Source of the DNA: Natribacillus halophilus
Lineage (GTDB): Bacteria; Bacillota; Bacilli; Bacillales; Marinococcaceae
Length of the DNA stretch: 33,583 nucleotides
NCBI RefSeq assembly: GCF_900100185.1
Contig: NZ_FNEN01000007.1
Location: 58,001 to 91,583 of the forward strand
Reading direction: 5' to 3'
In this document: one piece after another, positions 26,897-33,583 of the stretch
Layout: every line of letters begins with the position of its first letter
Numbering within the stretch: position 1 is the stretch's first letter
Notes under the pieces: model-generated
Databases searched by the model: none
Told to the model about the DNA's origin: nothing
Seen by the model: only the letters and a program-made list of their open reading frames with translations
Translations under genes and position numbers: made by a program

Positions 26897-29071
26897 ATGA
26901 CGAAAGAACAAGTGATGGAGAAAATAGGTGAATATCTTACTGAAGAGCAGGTTGCTTTTATTGAACGTGCCTATCTTTATGCCGAAGATGTTCATGAAGG
27001 GCAATATCGCAAATCAGGGGAACCGTATATTCATCATCCTGTTCAAGTCGCGGATATACTCGTCGAGTTGCAACTGGAGCCGGCAACGATTGCCAGTGCC
27101 TTTTTGCATGACGTCGTCGAAGATACAGAAGCCACCGTGGAAGAACTCAGGGAGTTGTTCGGCGAGGAAGTGTCCATGCTCGTCGATGGCGTGACGAAAT
27201 TAAAGAAAATCAAATATAAATCGAAAGCGGAACAACAAGCCGAAAACCACCGGAAGATGATCGTGGCCATGGCGCGGGACATTCGCGTCATTATGATTAA
27301 ACTGGCTGACCGCCTGCACAATATGCGCACGCTCAAGTATCTGGCTCCACATAAGCAAAAGCGCATTGCCAATGAGACTTTGGAGATATTTGCACCCCTG
27401 GCTCACCGCCTCGGGATTTCTACGATTAAGTGGGAACTGGAGGATATCGCTTTGCGTTACCTCGATCCCCAGCAGTTTTACCGCATCGTCAATCTTATGA
27501 AACAAAAACGCAATGAACGCGAGCAATATATTGAAGAAGTCATGGATGATATTCGCGAAAGTGTGAAAGATTTAAATGTCGAAGCGGATATATCAGGGCG
27601 ACCGAAGCATATTTACAGCATCTATCGCAAAATGACGATCCAGAAAAAACAATTCAATGAAATCTATGATTTACTTGCGGTGCGCATTATCGTGAGAAAC
27701 ATCAAGGATTGTTATGGCGTGCTCGGTGTGATTCATACCCGCTGGAAACCGATGCCGGGCCGGTTTAAGGATTATATCGCCATGCCGAAAGCCAATATGT
27801 ATCAATCGCTGCATACCACGGTTATAGGACCCAAGGGTGAACCGTTGGAGGTGCAAATCCGATCCGAGGAGATGCATCGCGTCGCCGAATACGGGGTGGC
27901 TGCCCATTGGGCCTACAAAGAAGGCAAAGCCCTCAATCAGCAGTCGCTCGGAAAACTCGACTGGTTCCGGGAGATTCTCGAGTGGCAAAATGACACTTCC
28001 AACGCGGAAGAATTTATGGAATCGCTGAAAATCGATTTATTTTCCGATATGGTGTTCGTGTTTACGCCGAGAGGCGATGTCATTGAATTGCCGCGCGGGT
28101 CGGTGCCGATTGATTTTGCCTACCGGATCCACACCGAAATCGGCAATCGTACGATCGGCGCGAAAGTGAACGGAAAGATGGTCCCCCTTGATTATAAACT
28201 GCAAACCGGGGATATCGTCGATATGATGACGTCCAAGCATTCGTATGGCCCTTCCCAGGATTGGTTGAAGCTGACACAAAGTTCCCATGCCAAAAATAAA
28301 ATCAAACAGTTTTTCAAAAAAGAACGCCGGGAAGAAAACGTGCAAAAGGGACGGGAAGCGATTGAAAAAGAATTGCGCGCCCAGCACTTCAGCCCGAAGG
28401 AGATTCTGACGGAGGGTAACCTGCAGGAGGTCATGGCGAAATTCAGCTTTTCGGGCCAGGACGATATGTTCGCGGCTGTCGGTTATAACGGCATATCCGC
28501 CAAGCAAGTCGTCACAAGGCTGACCGAAAAGAAACGCAACGAAACCAAGGAGCTTGAGAAAAAAACGGTCACCGAAGCGATCAAGGATATCCCCAGCCCG
28601 GCCCAAACACGCCGCTCCAACACGGGGGTGCGTGTAAAAGGTGCGGACAACCTGCTCATTCGTCTCTCCAAATGCTGCAACCCGGTGCCCGGTGATGAGA
28701 TTCGCGGCTTTATCACGAAAGGACGCGGCGTATCGGTTCATCGCGCCGACTGCCCGAATATCGCCAATACCGAAGAAAATAATCATCGTCTCATCGAGGT
28801 TGAATGGGAACCGGAACAGGAAAAGGCGAAAAGCTACAACGTTGATATCGAAGTCACCGGCTATGACCGTCGGGGACTCTTAAATGAAGTGTTGCATGTC
28901 GTCGCTGAATCGAAAACCAACATCAATGCGGTCAACGGCCGCGCGGGTAAAAACAAGATGGCCGTGATCGATATAACGATTGCCATCAATAACCTTGACC
29001 ACTTACGGAAAGTGGTTGAAAAAATCAAGCGCCTGCCTGATATTTATTCCGTGCGCCGCGTACTGCATTAA
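26897..29071 (+). CDS. relA: Bifunctional (p)ppGpp synthetase/hydrolase Rel
   Basis: A 724-residue ribosome-associated enzyme that makes and degrades (p)ppGpp in the stringent response. The N-terminal HD hydrolase domain has intact HHPVQVADIL and HDVVEDT; the synthetase domain has YSIYRKMTIQKKQFNEIYDL, GRFKDYIAMPK and MYQSLHTTVIGP. A TGS domain, a zinc-finger-like domain (CCNPVPGDEIRGF and HRADCPN) and a C-terminal ACT domain follow. Both catalytic halves look functional. I chose ATG at 26897 with AAAGGGTGAT just upstream rather than GTG at 26873, which has no ribosome site. Confidence 0.97.
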   Translation: MTKEQVMEKIGEYLTEEQVAFIERAYLYAEDVHEGQYRKSGEPYIHHPVQVADILVELQLEPATIASAFLHDVVEDTEATVEELRELFGEEVSMLVDGVTKLKKIKYKSKAEQQAENHRKMIVAMARDIRVIMIKLADRLHNMRTLKYLAPHKQKRIANETLEIFAPLAHRLGISTIKWELEDIALRYLDPQQFYRIVNLMKQKRNEREQYIEEVMDDIRESVKDLNVEADISGRPKHIYSIYRKMTIQKKQFNEIYDLLAVRIIVRNIKDCYGVLGVIHTRWKPMPGRFKDYIAMPKANMYQSLHTTVIGPKGEPLEVQIRSEEMHRVAEYGVAAHWAYKEGKALNQQSLGKLDWFREILEWQNDTSNAEEFMESLKIDLFSDMVFVFTPRGDVIELPRGSVPIDFAYRIHTEIGNRTIGAKVNGKMVPLDYKLQTGDIVDMMTSKHSYGPSQDWLKLTQSSHAKNKIKQFFKKERREENVQKGREAIEKELRAQHFSPKEILTEGNLQEVMAKFSFSGQDDMFAAVGYNGISAKQVVTRLTEKKRNETKELEKKTVTEAIKDIPSPAQTRRSNTGVRVKGADNLLIRLSKCCNPVPGDEIRGFITKGRGVSVHRADCPNIANTEENNHRLIEVEWEPEQEKAKSYNVDIEVTGYDRRGLLNEVLHVVAESKTNINAVNGRAGKNKMAVIDITIAINNLDHLRKVVEKIKRLPDIYSVRRVLH

Positions 29072-29093
29072 CTTTTGGTAAGGAGATACAGAA

Positions 29094-29534
29094 ATGAAAG
29101 CATTACTACAACGAAGCAAACGAGCAGAAGTGCGCGTGGAGGACGCGGTTGTTGGTTCGATCGAGCACGGCTACGTCGTTTTTGTCGGGGTGAGCCACGA
29201 AGACAGCGAACAGGATGCCCGCTGGCTCGCGGATAAAGTGGCCAACCTGCGGCTGTTCGAAGATCATGATGGGAAGATGAACCTGTCTTTACTGGACGTT
29301 TCCGGGGCCGTTTTATCGGTGTCCCAATTTACTCTGTATGGCGACGCGAGAAAAGGGCGGCGACCCAGTTTTGTACATGCAGCCAAGCCGGATTATGCGG
29401 AGATGCTCTGCGAAACTTTCAATGAACGGCTGCGAGAGATCGGAGTGACTGTAGAAACCGGCCAATTCGGCGCGATGATGGATGTGGATTTTATTAACGA
29501 CGGCCCGGTGACGCTGATGTTGGAATCGCCTTAG
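29094..29534 (+). CDS. dtd: D-aminoacyl-tRNA deacylase
   Basis: A 146-residue editing enzyme that releases D-amino acids and glycine from mischarged tRNA. The two catalytic-site motifs are [17 protein letters not shown] near residues 78-94 and [11 protein letters not shown] at the C-terminus (the Gly-cis-Pro motif of the family). ATG at 29094 follows TAAGGAG, 22 bp after relA, so it is probably co-transcribed with relA. Confidence 0.96.
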   Translation: MKALLQRSKRAEVRVEDAVVGSIEHGYVVFVGVSHEDSEQDARWLADKVANLRLFEDHDGKMNLSLLDVSGAVLSVSQFTLYGDARKGRRPSFVHAAKPDYAEMLCETFNERLREIGVTVETGQFGAMMDVDFINDGPVTLMLESP

Positions 29535-29618
29535 GGGTGGCAGATCTTTTACCATGGTTTGGTGACGCCATTGTCTGCAAGTATCGACCGGATTATGGCT
29601 TCACTATCCGCGGAGCCG

Positions 29619-29647
29619 TTGACATTTCACCCGTGAAACCGTATGAT
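29619..29647 (+). promoter_or_regulatory. Sigma-A promoter of the hisS-aspS operon
   Basis: A perfect -35 TTGACA (29619-29624) and -10 TATGAT (29642-29647) are 17 bp apart. Transcription from near 29654 would begin shortly before stem I of the T-box leader. The remaining bases 29535-29618 show no gene. Confidence 0.82.
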
Positions 29648-29653
29648 AATGGT

Positions 29654-29921
29654 CAACAACATATTAAACCGAGGATGAAGAAAAGTACGCGACCGCTTGT
29701 AGGCAGAGAGGAAGGAGCCGTGGCTGTGAGCCCTTCTGTACAATGTCGGGGAAAGACACTTCGGAGGTTTTTGATCGAACGTGAGGCTATTAATAGATCG
29801 AAACGTCGCGTGGGCGTTAACCGCGGTAAGCGGAAGTGATCGCTGCTACAAGCATCACTTCAATGTGGGTGGCACCGCGGGCTTAAGCTCGTCCCTCTGA
29901 TTCATGTCAGGGGGATTTTTT
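29654..29921 (+). promoter_or_regulatory. T-box riboswitch of hisS-aspS, with antiterminator and terminator
   Basis: The T-box sequence AATGTGGGTGGCACCGCG is at 29862-29879, containing the TGG-N-ACC element that pairs with the acceptor end of uncharged tRNA. Stem I features: AGTA at 29684-29687, the distal-loop signature CAGAGAGG (29704-29711) with CCGTGGCTGTGAG, and a specifier region GAAAGACACT at 29751-29760. Stem III is the 8-bp pair GAAGTGAT/ATCACTTC (29833-29861). The terminator is TCCCTCTGA/TCAGGGGGA (29892-29915) with a T run to 29921. The specifier reads GACAC: codon GAC (Asp) at 29755-29757 and CAC (His) at 29757-29759. Both synthetases encoded downstream could thus be sensed. Amino-acid shortage should increase read-through. 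Confidence 0.93.
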
Positions 29922-29960
29922 ATGTGTGACAGAAAAGTATAGAATGAGAGGGGTTTGAAC

Positions 29961-31232
29961 ATGAACATTAATATCCCAAGAGGTACCCAGGATGTCCTCC
30001 CTGAGCAAGCGGCGCATTGGCAATACGTCGAGGACATCGCCCGGGAGATCAGCCACAAGTATAATTACACGGAAATTCGCACACCGATATTTGAAGCGAC
30101 GGAACTGTTTCAGCGCGGTGTCGGAGACACGACAGACATCGTGCAAAAAGAGATGTATACGTTTCAGGACCGCAGCGGGCGCTTGATCACGTTGCGACCG
30201 GAAGGAACGGCCCCTGTCGTTCGTTCTTACGTGGAAAATAAACTGCACGGTCATCCGCAACAACCATTGAAGCTTTATTATTTCGGGCCGATGTTTCGTT
30301 ACGAACGTCCGGAATCGGGCCGTATGCGGCAATTTTATCAGTTCGGCATCGAAGCGATCGGAAGCGATGACCCGGCCATTGACGCAGAAGTCATCGCGAT
30401 GGCGATGGATATTTACGAGGCGTGCGGATTGGATCGTTTAAAATTGGTGATTAATAGCCTAGGCGATAAAGAAAGCCGGACCGCCCACAAGAACGCGTTG
30501 ATCAGCCATTTTTCCCCGCGCATTGCTGAGTTTTGCGAGGATTGTCAGGCACGGCTTGAACAAAACCCGTTGCGGATCCTGGATTGCAAGGTGGATCGTG
30601 ATCACCCGTTACAGGAAACAGCTCCGGCGATTCTCGATTACTTGAACGAGGATTCGCAGCGTTATTTTGAAAAGGTGCAACGGTTGCTCACGCAGATGGA
30701 GATCCCGTTTGTCATCGATGCCAATCTCGTCCGCGGCCTCGATTACTACACGAACACATCGTTTGAGATCATGCTGGAAGAGCCCGAGTTCGGCGCGATC
30801 ACAACCCTCACCGGCGGGGGGCGTTATGAAGGTTTGATCGAAGATTTGGGCGGCCCGTCTATTTCCGGCATTGGCTTTGGCCTGAGCATCGAGCGCTTGT
30901 TAATGGCGCTGGAAGCGCGGGGTGCTTTACCGGACGTCAATCGCGGCCTCGATGTGTATCTCGTTACCGTTGGAGATGTCGCCGCCGAGAAGGGGGCAGG
31001 CATATTAAGAGAGTTACGGGCCGAGGGCTTGAGTGCCGATAAAGATTATCTCGGAAAAAAAGTAAAAGCCCAGTTTAAGGCAGCGGATCGTTTACGCGCC
31101 GCGTATACCGCAATTCTCGGCGAAGAAGAGCTGGCGAGCGGCATGGTTAAACTTCGCGATATGTCTTCAGGTGAACAGGAAGATATCCCGATGAAAAGAC
31201 TCGCTGCTCACGTGAGGCAATTGCAAAAATAA
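29961..31232 (+). CDS. hisS: Histidyl-tRNA synthetase
   Basis: A 423-residue class II synthetase. Motif 2 is FRYERPESGRMRQFYQFG (about 111-128), the histidine-binding motifs are LVRGLDYYTNTSFE and GGGRYEGLIEDLGG, and motif 3 is GIGFGLSIERL. The C-terminal anticodon-binding domain is at about 325-423. The start ATG at 29961 is seven bases after AGAGGGG; TTG at 29955 lies too close to that site. aspS follows after 16 bp, as in B. subtilis, and both are under the upstream T-box. Confidence 0.97.
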   Translation: MNINIPRGTQDVLPEQAAHWQYVEDIAREISHKYNYTEIRTPIFEATELFQRGVGDTTDIVQKEMYTFQDRSGRLITLRPEGTAPVVRSYVENKLHGHPQQPLKLYYFGPMFRYERPESGRMRQFYQFGIEAIGSDDPAIDAEVIAMAMDIYEACGLDRLKLVINSLGDKESRTAHKNALISHFSPRIAEFCEDCQARLEQNPLRILDCKVDRDHPLQETAPAILDYLNEDSQRYFEKVQRLLTQMEIPFVIDANLVRGLDYYTNTSFEIMLEEPEFGAITTLTGGGRYEGLIEDLGGPSISGIGFGLSIERLLMALEARGALPDVNRGLDVYLVTVGDVAAEKGAGILRELRAEGLSADKDYLGKKVKAQFKAADRLRAAYTAILGEEELASGMVKLRDMSSGEQEDIPMKRLAAHVRQLQK

Positions 31233-31248
31233 AAAAGGAGTATGAGCG

Positions 31249-33036
31249 ATGACAGATTTAGGAAGAAGCCATTTTTGCGGCGAAATCACCGAAAACATGA
31301 TAGGCGAAAACGTTCGCTTAAAAGGGTGGGCAAGAACACGGAGAGATTTGGGCCAGGTGATTTTTATCGACCTGGGTGACCAGAGTGGCATCGTCCAGAC
31401 TGTGTTTAACCCGGACATCAGCGAAAAAGCCCTGAATATTGCCGATAACATCCGCGGCGAGTATGTGCTTGATGTGACCGGAAAAGTCGTCCGCCGGGAT
31501 GAAGAAACGGTAAACGAAAAGATTGCGACCGGGACGGTAGAGGTGCGAGTGGAGGAAGTCACGATTTTGAACAAGGCGAAGCCTTTGCCTTTTCCCATGG
31601 ATGAAGAGATCAACGTATCCGAAGATGTCCGGCTCTCGAACCGTTTTCTCGACTTACGCCGACCGCAAATGCAAGCCATCTTTCAGTTGCGGCATCAATT
31701 GACCCAGGAAGTGCGGACCTTTTTAAACGAGCATTTGTTCATGGAAATCGAAACACCGATGCTCACGAAAAGCACGCCGGAAGGCGCGAGGGACTATCTC
31801 GTCCCGAGTCGCGTCCACGAGCATGAATTTTTTGCCCTTCCGCAGTCCCCGCAACTTTTTAAACAGTTATTTATGGTCGCGGGCTTTGAACGTTATTACC
31901 AGATCGCCCGTTGTTTTCGCGATGAAGATCTGCGTGCGGACCGCCAACCGGAGTTTACGCAAATCGATATCGAAGCCTCGTTTATGAACACCGAGGAATT
32001 ATTCGCCATGACCGAAAAGATGATGGCAAGGTTGTTAAAAGTGAGCCACCATCTCGACGTCACCACACCTTTCCCGCGCATGACGTATCATGAAGCGATG
32101 CATCGCTATGGCTCGGATAAACCCGATACACGCTTCGGCATGGAACTCGTCGAGCTTTCCGATATTGTCGCCGGCAGCGAGTTTCAGGTTTTTAAAAAGG
32201 CGCTTGCGAACAATGGCATCGTGAAAGGGTTAAACGCCAAAGGACAGGGCGACGTCATGTCGAGAAAAGAAATCGACGATCTCGCCGATTTTGCCGCTAT
32301 TTACGGCGCGAAAGGGCTCGCGTGGCTCAAGGTCGATGAGGAGAAAACACTAAAAGGGCCGATCACGAAGTTCTTAAGCGAGGATGAACAAGCAAATATA
32401 TTGAATGCCATGGCCGGAGAAAGCGGGGACTTGTTGCTGTTTGCGGCAGATGTACAGGAAGTGGTGTTCGATGTTTTAGGCGCCTTGCGCTTGAAATTCG
32501 GCAAGGAACTGAACCTGATCGACGAAGACGCTTTCCATTTTCTGTGGGTGACCGACTTTCCGCTCGTTGAATATGACAAGGATAGCGGCCGTTATGTCCC
32601 GCTTCACCATCCGTTCACACGTCCGATCGAGGAAGACGTCGATAAGGTGGAAACAGCGCCTGAAGATGTGACCGCGAATGCTTATGATCTCGTTTTAAAC
32701 GGCTATGAGCTCGGCGGAGGCTCGCGGCGTATTCACGAACCGGAACTGCAAATGCAAATGTTTCGGTCACTCGGATTTAGCGAAGAGGAAGCAAAAGAAA
32801 AATTCGGCTTTCTCATTGATGCCCTTTCTTACGGTGCGCCCCCTCACGGAGGCATTGCCCTTGGCTTTGACCGCATCGTCATGATCCTCACCGGGGCTGA
32901 CAACTTGCGTGAAGTGATCGCTTTTCCAAAAACAGCCAGTGCCAGCTGTTTATTAACGGAGGCACCCGGCACTGTCAGCGAGGAACAGTGGAAGGAACTG
33001 CATTTGAGTCCGAGGAAAAAAAAAGCGAACCCGTGA
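31249..33036 (+). CDS. aspS: Aspartyl-tRNA synthetase
   Basis: A 595-residue bacterial-type class II synthetase. It has an N-terminal anticodon-binding OB domain (about 1-105), the catalytic core with motif 2 [18 protein letters not shown], the bacterial GAD insertion domain at about 300-410, and motif 3 [15 protein letters not shown] near the C-terminus. ATG at 31249 follows AAAAAGGAG. Its stop codon TGA lies in the loop of the terminator hairpin. Confidence 0.97.
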   Translation: MTDLGRSHFCGEITENMIGENVRLKGWARTRRDLGQVIFIDLGDQSGIVQTVFNPDISEKALNIADNIRGEYVLDVTGKVVRRDEETVNEKIATGTVEVRVEEVTILNKAKPLPFPMDEEINVSEDVRLSNRFLDLRRPQMQAIFQLRHQLTQEVRTFLNEHLFMEIETPMLTKSTPEGARDYLVPSRVHEHEFFALPQSPQLFKQLFMVAGFERYYQIARCFRDEDLRADRQPEFTQIDIEASFMNTEELFAMTEKMMARLLKVSHHLDVTTPFPRMTYHEAMHRYGSDKPDTRFGMELVELSDIVAGSEFQVFKKALANNGIVKGLNAKGQGDVMSRKEIDDLADFAAIYGAKGLAWLKVDEEKTLKGPITKFLSEDEQANILNAMAGESGDLLLFAADVQEVVFDVLGALRLKFGKELNLIDEDAFHFLWVTDFPLVEYDKDSGRYVPLHHPFTRPIEEDVDKVETAPEDVTANAYDLVLNGYELGGGSRRIHEPELQMQMFRSLGFSEEEAKEKFGFLIDALSYGAPPHGGIALGFDRIVMILTGADNLREVIAFPKTASASCLLTEAPGTVSEEQWKELHLSPRKKKANP

Positions 33037-33055
33037 GGGGTTCGTTTTTTATTTT
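33022..33055. terminator. Bidirectional terminator between aspS and the convergent gene
   Basis: CGAACCC (33026-33032) pairs with GGGTTCG (33038-33044) around the loop GTGAG, which contains the aspS stop. Nine A precede the stem and T-rich sequence follows, so it can work on both strands; the convergent gene ends at 33049. Confidence 0.88.
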
Positions 33056-33339
33056 TGTTCGACTTCACGAAAAGCGGCAATAAAAGGTTCGGGGTCTGCA
33101 GTGATAAAATAGGAGCGAACACCCTGGGAAGTGTGCAAATAAAGAAAACCGACTTCATTTTCTTTATAACGGTAAGAAATGTCAAAGACTTTATCGATCG
33201 GGTACCTGTCATCATCGATGTCAATGCGGTCCCGATACAATTTCATCTCGGTATGATAATGTTCCGTATGTTTTTCAATGGCTCCGATTTTTTGCTCCAT
33301 ATGAGCAATCGGGTGTACGGCGATCGGTTGTTCGTCCAT
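33049..33339 (-). CDS. Hypothetical small cytosolic protein
   Basis: A 96-residue protein that I do not recognise by name. It has no signal peptide or membrane segment. After about 30 His-rich residues (HTEHYHTE) comes a beta-rich region, MKLYRDRIDIDDDRYPIDKV followed by DISYRYKENEVGFLYLHTSQGVRSYFI, ending in a helix (PEPFIAAFREVEQK). The alternation suggests a small PH-like or DUF fold, which is inference. ATG at 33337-33339 has GGAGGGATG directly upstream on the minus strand, so expression is likely. It is convergent with aspS and shares its terminator. Confidence 0.75.
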   Translation of the reverse strand: MDEQPIAVHPIAHMEQKIGAIEKHTEHYHTEMKLYRDRIDIDDDRYPIDKVFDISYRYKENEVGFLYLHTSQGVRSYFITADPEPFIAAFREVEQK

Positions 33340-33359
33340 CGGTCATCCCTCCTGCCCCC

Positions 33360-33365
33360 ATTATA
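33360..33365 (-). promoter_or_regulatory. Candidate -10 box of the small minus-strand gene
   Basis: TATAAT on the minus strand lies 21 bp before the ATG, so the leader would be short. The -35 at 17 bp (TTTTTA) is weak. Confidence 0.35.
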
Positions 33366-33467
33366 CCCGCCGTTTACTGAAATAAAAACAACCCTCTTGC
33401 GATTGGCGCTTTTCGAATAGAGGCTCCGGGGTTGCACCGCGCTTAAGAGGAACGATATAACCGATTT

Positions 33468-33583
33468 CATACCCCAAATGGCAGGCGAAACGCTCCGCGG
33501 GGTAAGATATGCCCGAAGTCATACCCCAAATGGCAGACGAAACGCTCCGCGGGGTATGATATGCCCGAAGTCATACCCCAAAT
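33468..33583. repeat. Third 52-bp tandem array, cut by the window end
   Basis: Units start at 33468 and 33520, and the beginning of a third at 33572 runs off the edge. Each is 52 bp. Shared core: CATACCCCAAATGGCAG, then CGAAACGCTCCGCGGGGTA, then GATATGCCCGAAGT. In the second unit CATACCCC and GGGGTATG form a perfect 8-bp inverted repeat 23 bases apart. Aligned without gaps to the unit at 10857, 32 of 52 positions agree, including CATACCCCAAA and CGCTCCG at the same offsets. The sequence before it (33416-33467) looks like a badly decayed unit in its last 20 bases. Confidence 0.9.

Noticed and set aside
29537-29839. 100-codon open frame upstream of hisS
   Set aside because: It covers the promoter and T-box leader, whose motifs explain the sequence; there is no ribosome-binding site.

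Overview
The window looks like chromosome of a spore-forming Bacillota in the family Bacillaceae. From safA to aspS the gene order is essentially that of Bacillus subtilis: safA-coxA-yebC-ruvA-ruvB-queA-tgt-yajC-yrzE-yrbG-spoVB-comN-secD/F-lapA-recJ-apt-relA-dtd-hisS-aspS. Three genes (safA, coxA, spoVB) are sporulation specific. G+C is about half by eye. The extracellular part of SecD and the CoxA-like lipoprotein are very acidic, which would suit a salt- or alkali-adapted species; that is inference and I do not name a species.

Layout. 1-2649: an MBL-fold hydrolase and a convergent chemoreceptor whose stop codons share TTAA. 2650-6212: haem operon hemE-hemH-hemY, with a candidate promoter and a weak Fur/PerR-like palindrome upstream. 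6213-8953: obgE-pheB-pheA, joined to hemY by a heptanucleotide-repeat hairpin. 8954-10760: spore genes safA and coxA, with a sigma-E-like promoter and a strong terminator. 10761-11679: a non-coding stretch dominated by twelve regular 52-bp tandem repeats. 11680-16804: yebC, ruvAB, a DUF2905 membrane protein, queA, tgt and yajC. 16805-17097: a terminator and a second 52-bp array of different sequence. 17098-19835: yrzE-like, DUF421 and spoVB genes. 19946-23872: comN, secD, secF, a cation diffusion facilitator and a LapA-domain protein. 23934-29534: recJ, apt, relA and dtd. 29535-33036: hisS-aspS behind a T-box riboswitch whose specifier region reads GACAC, so an Asp and a His codon overlap. 33037-33583: a bidirectional terminator, a small hypothetical gene, and a third 52-bp array that runs off the window and is related to the first.

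The genes are mostly housekeeping: haem by the coproporphyrin route, ribosome GTPase, phenylalanine synthesis, Holliday-junction processing, queuosine tRNA modification, protein export, (p)ppGpp metabolism and aminoacyl-tRNA synthesis. The unexplained content is between genes: three tandem arrays that all have a period of exactly 52 bp although one is a different sequence family, and three short tracts of degenerate 7-bp repeats that fit one consensus (A-D-G-Y-B-R-G) at three separate loci. I could not run searches; family assignments rest on motifs and remembered gene order.
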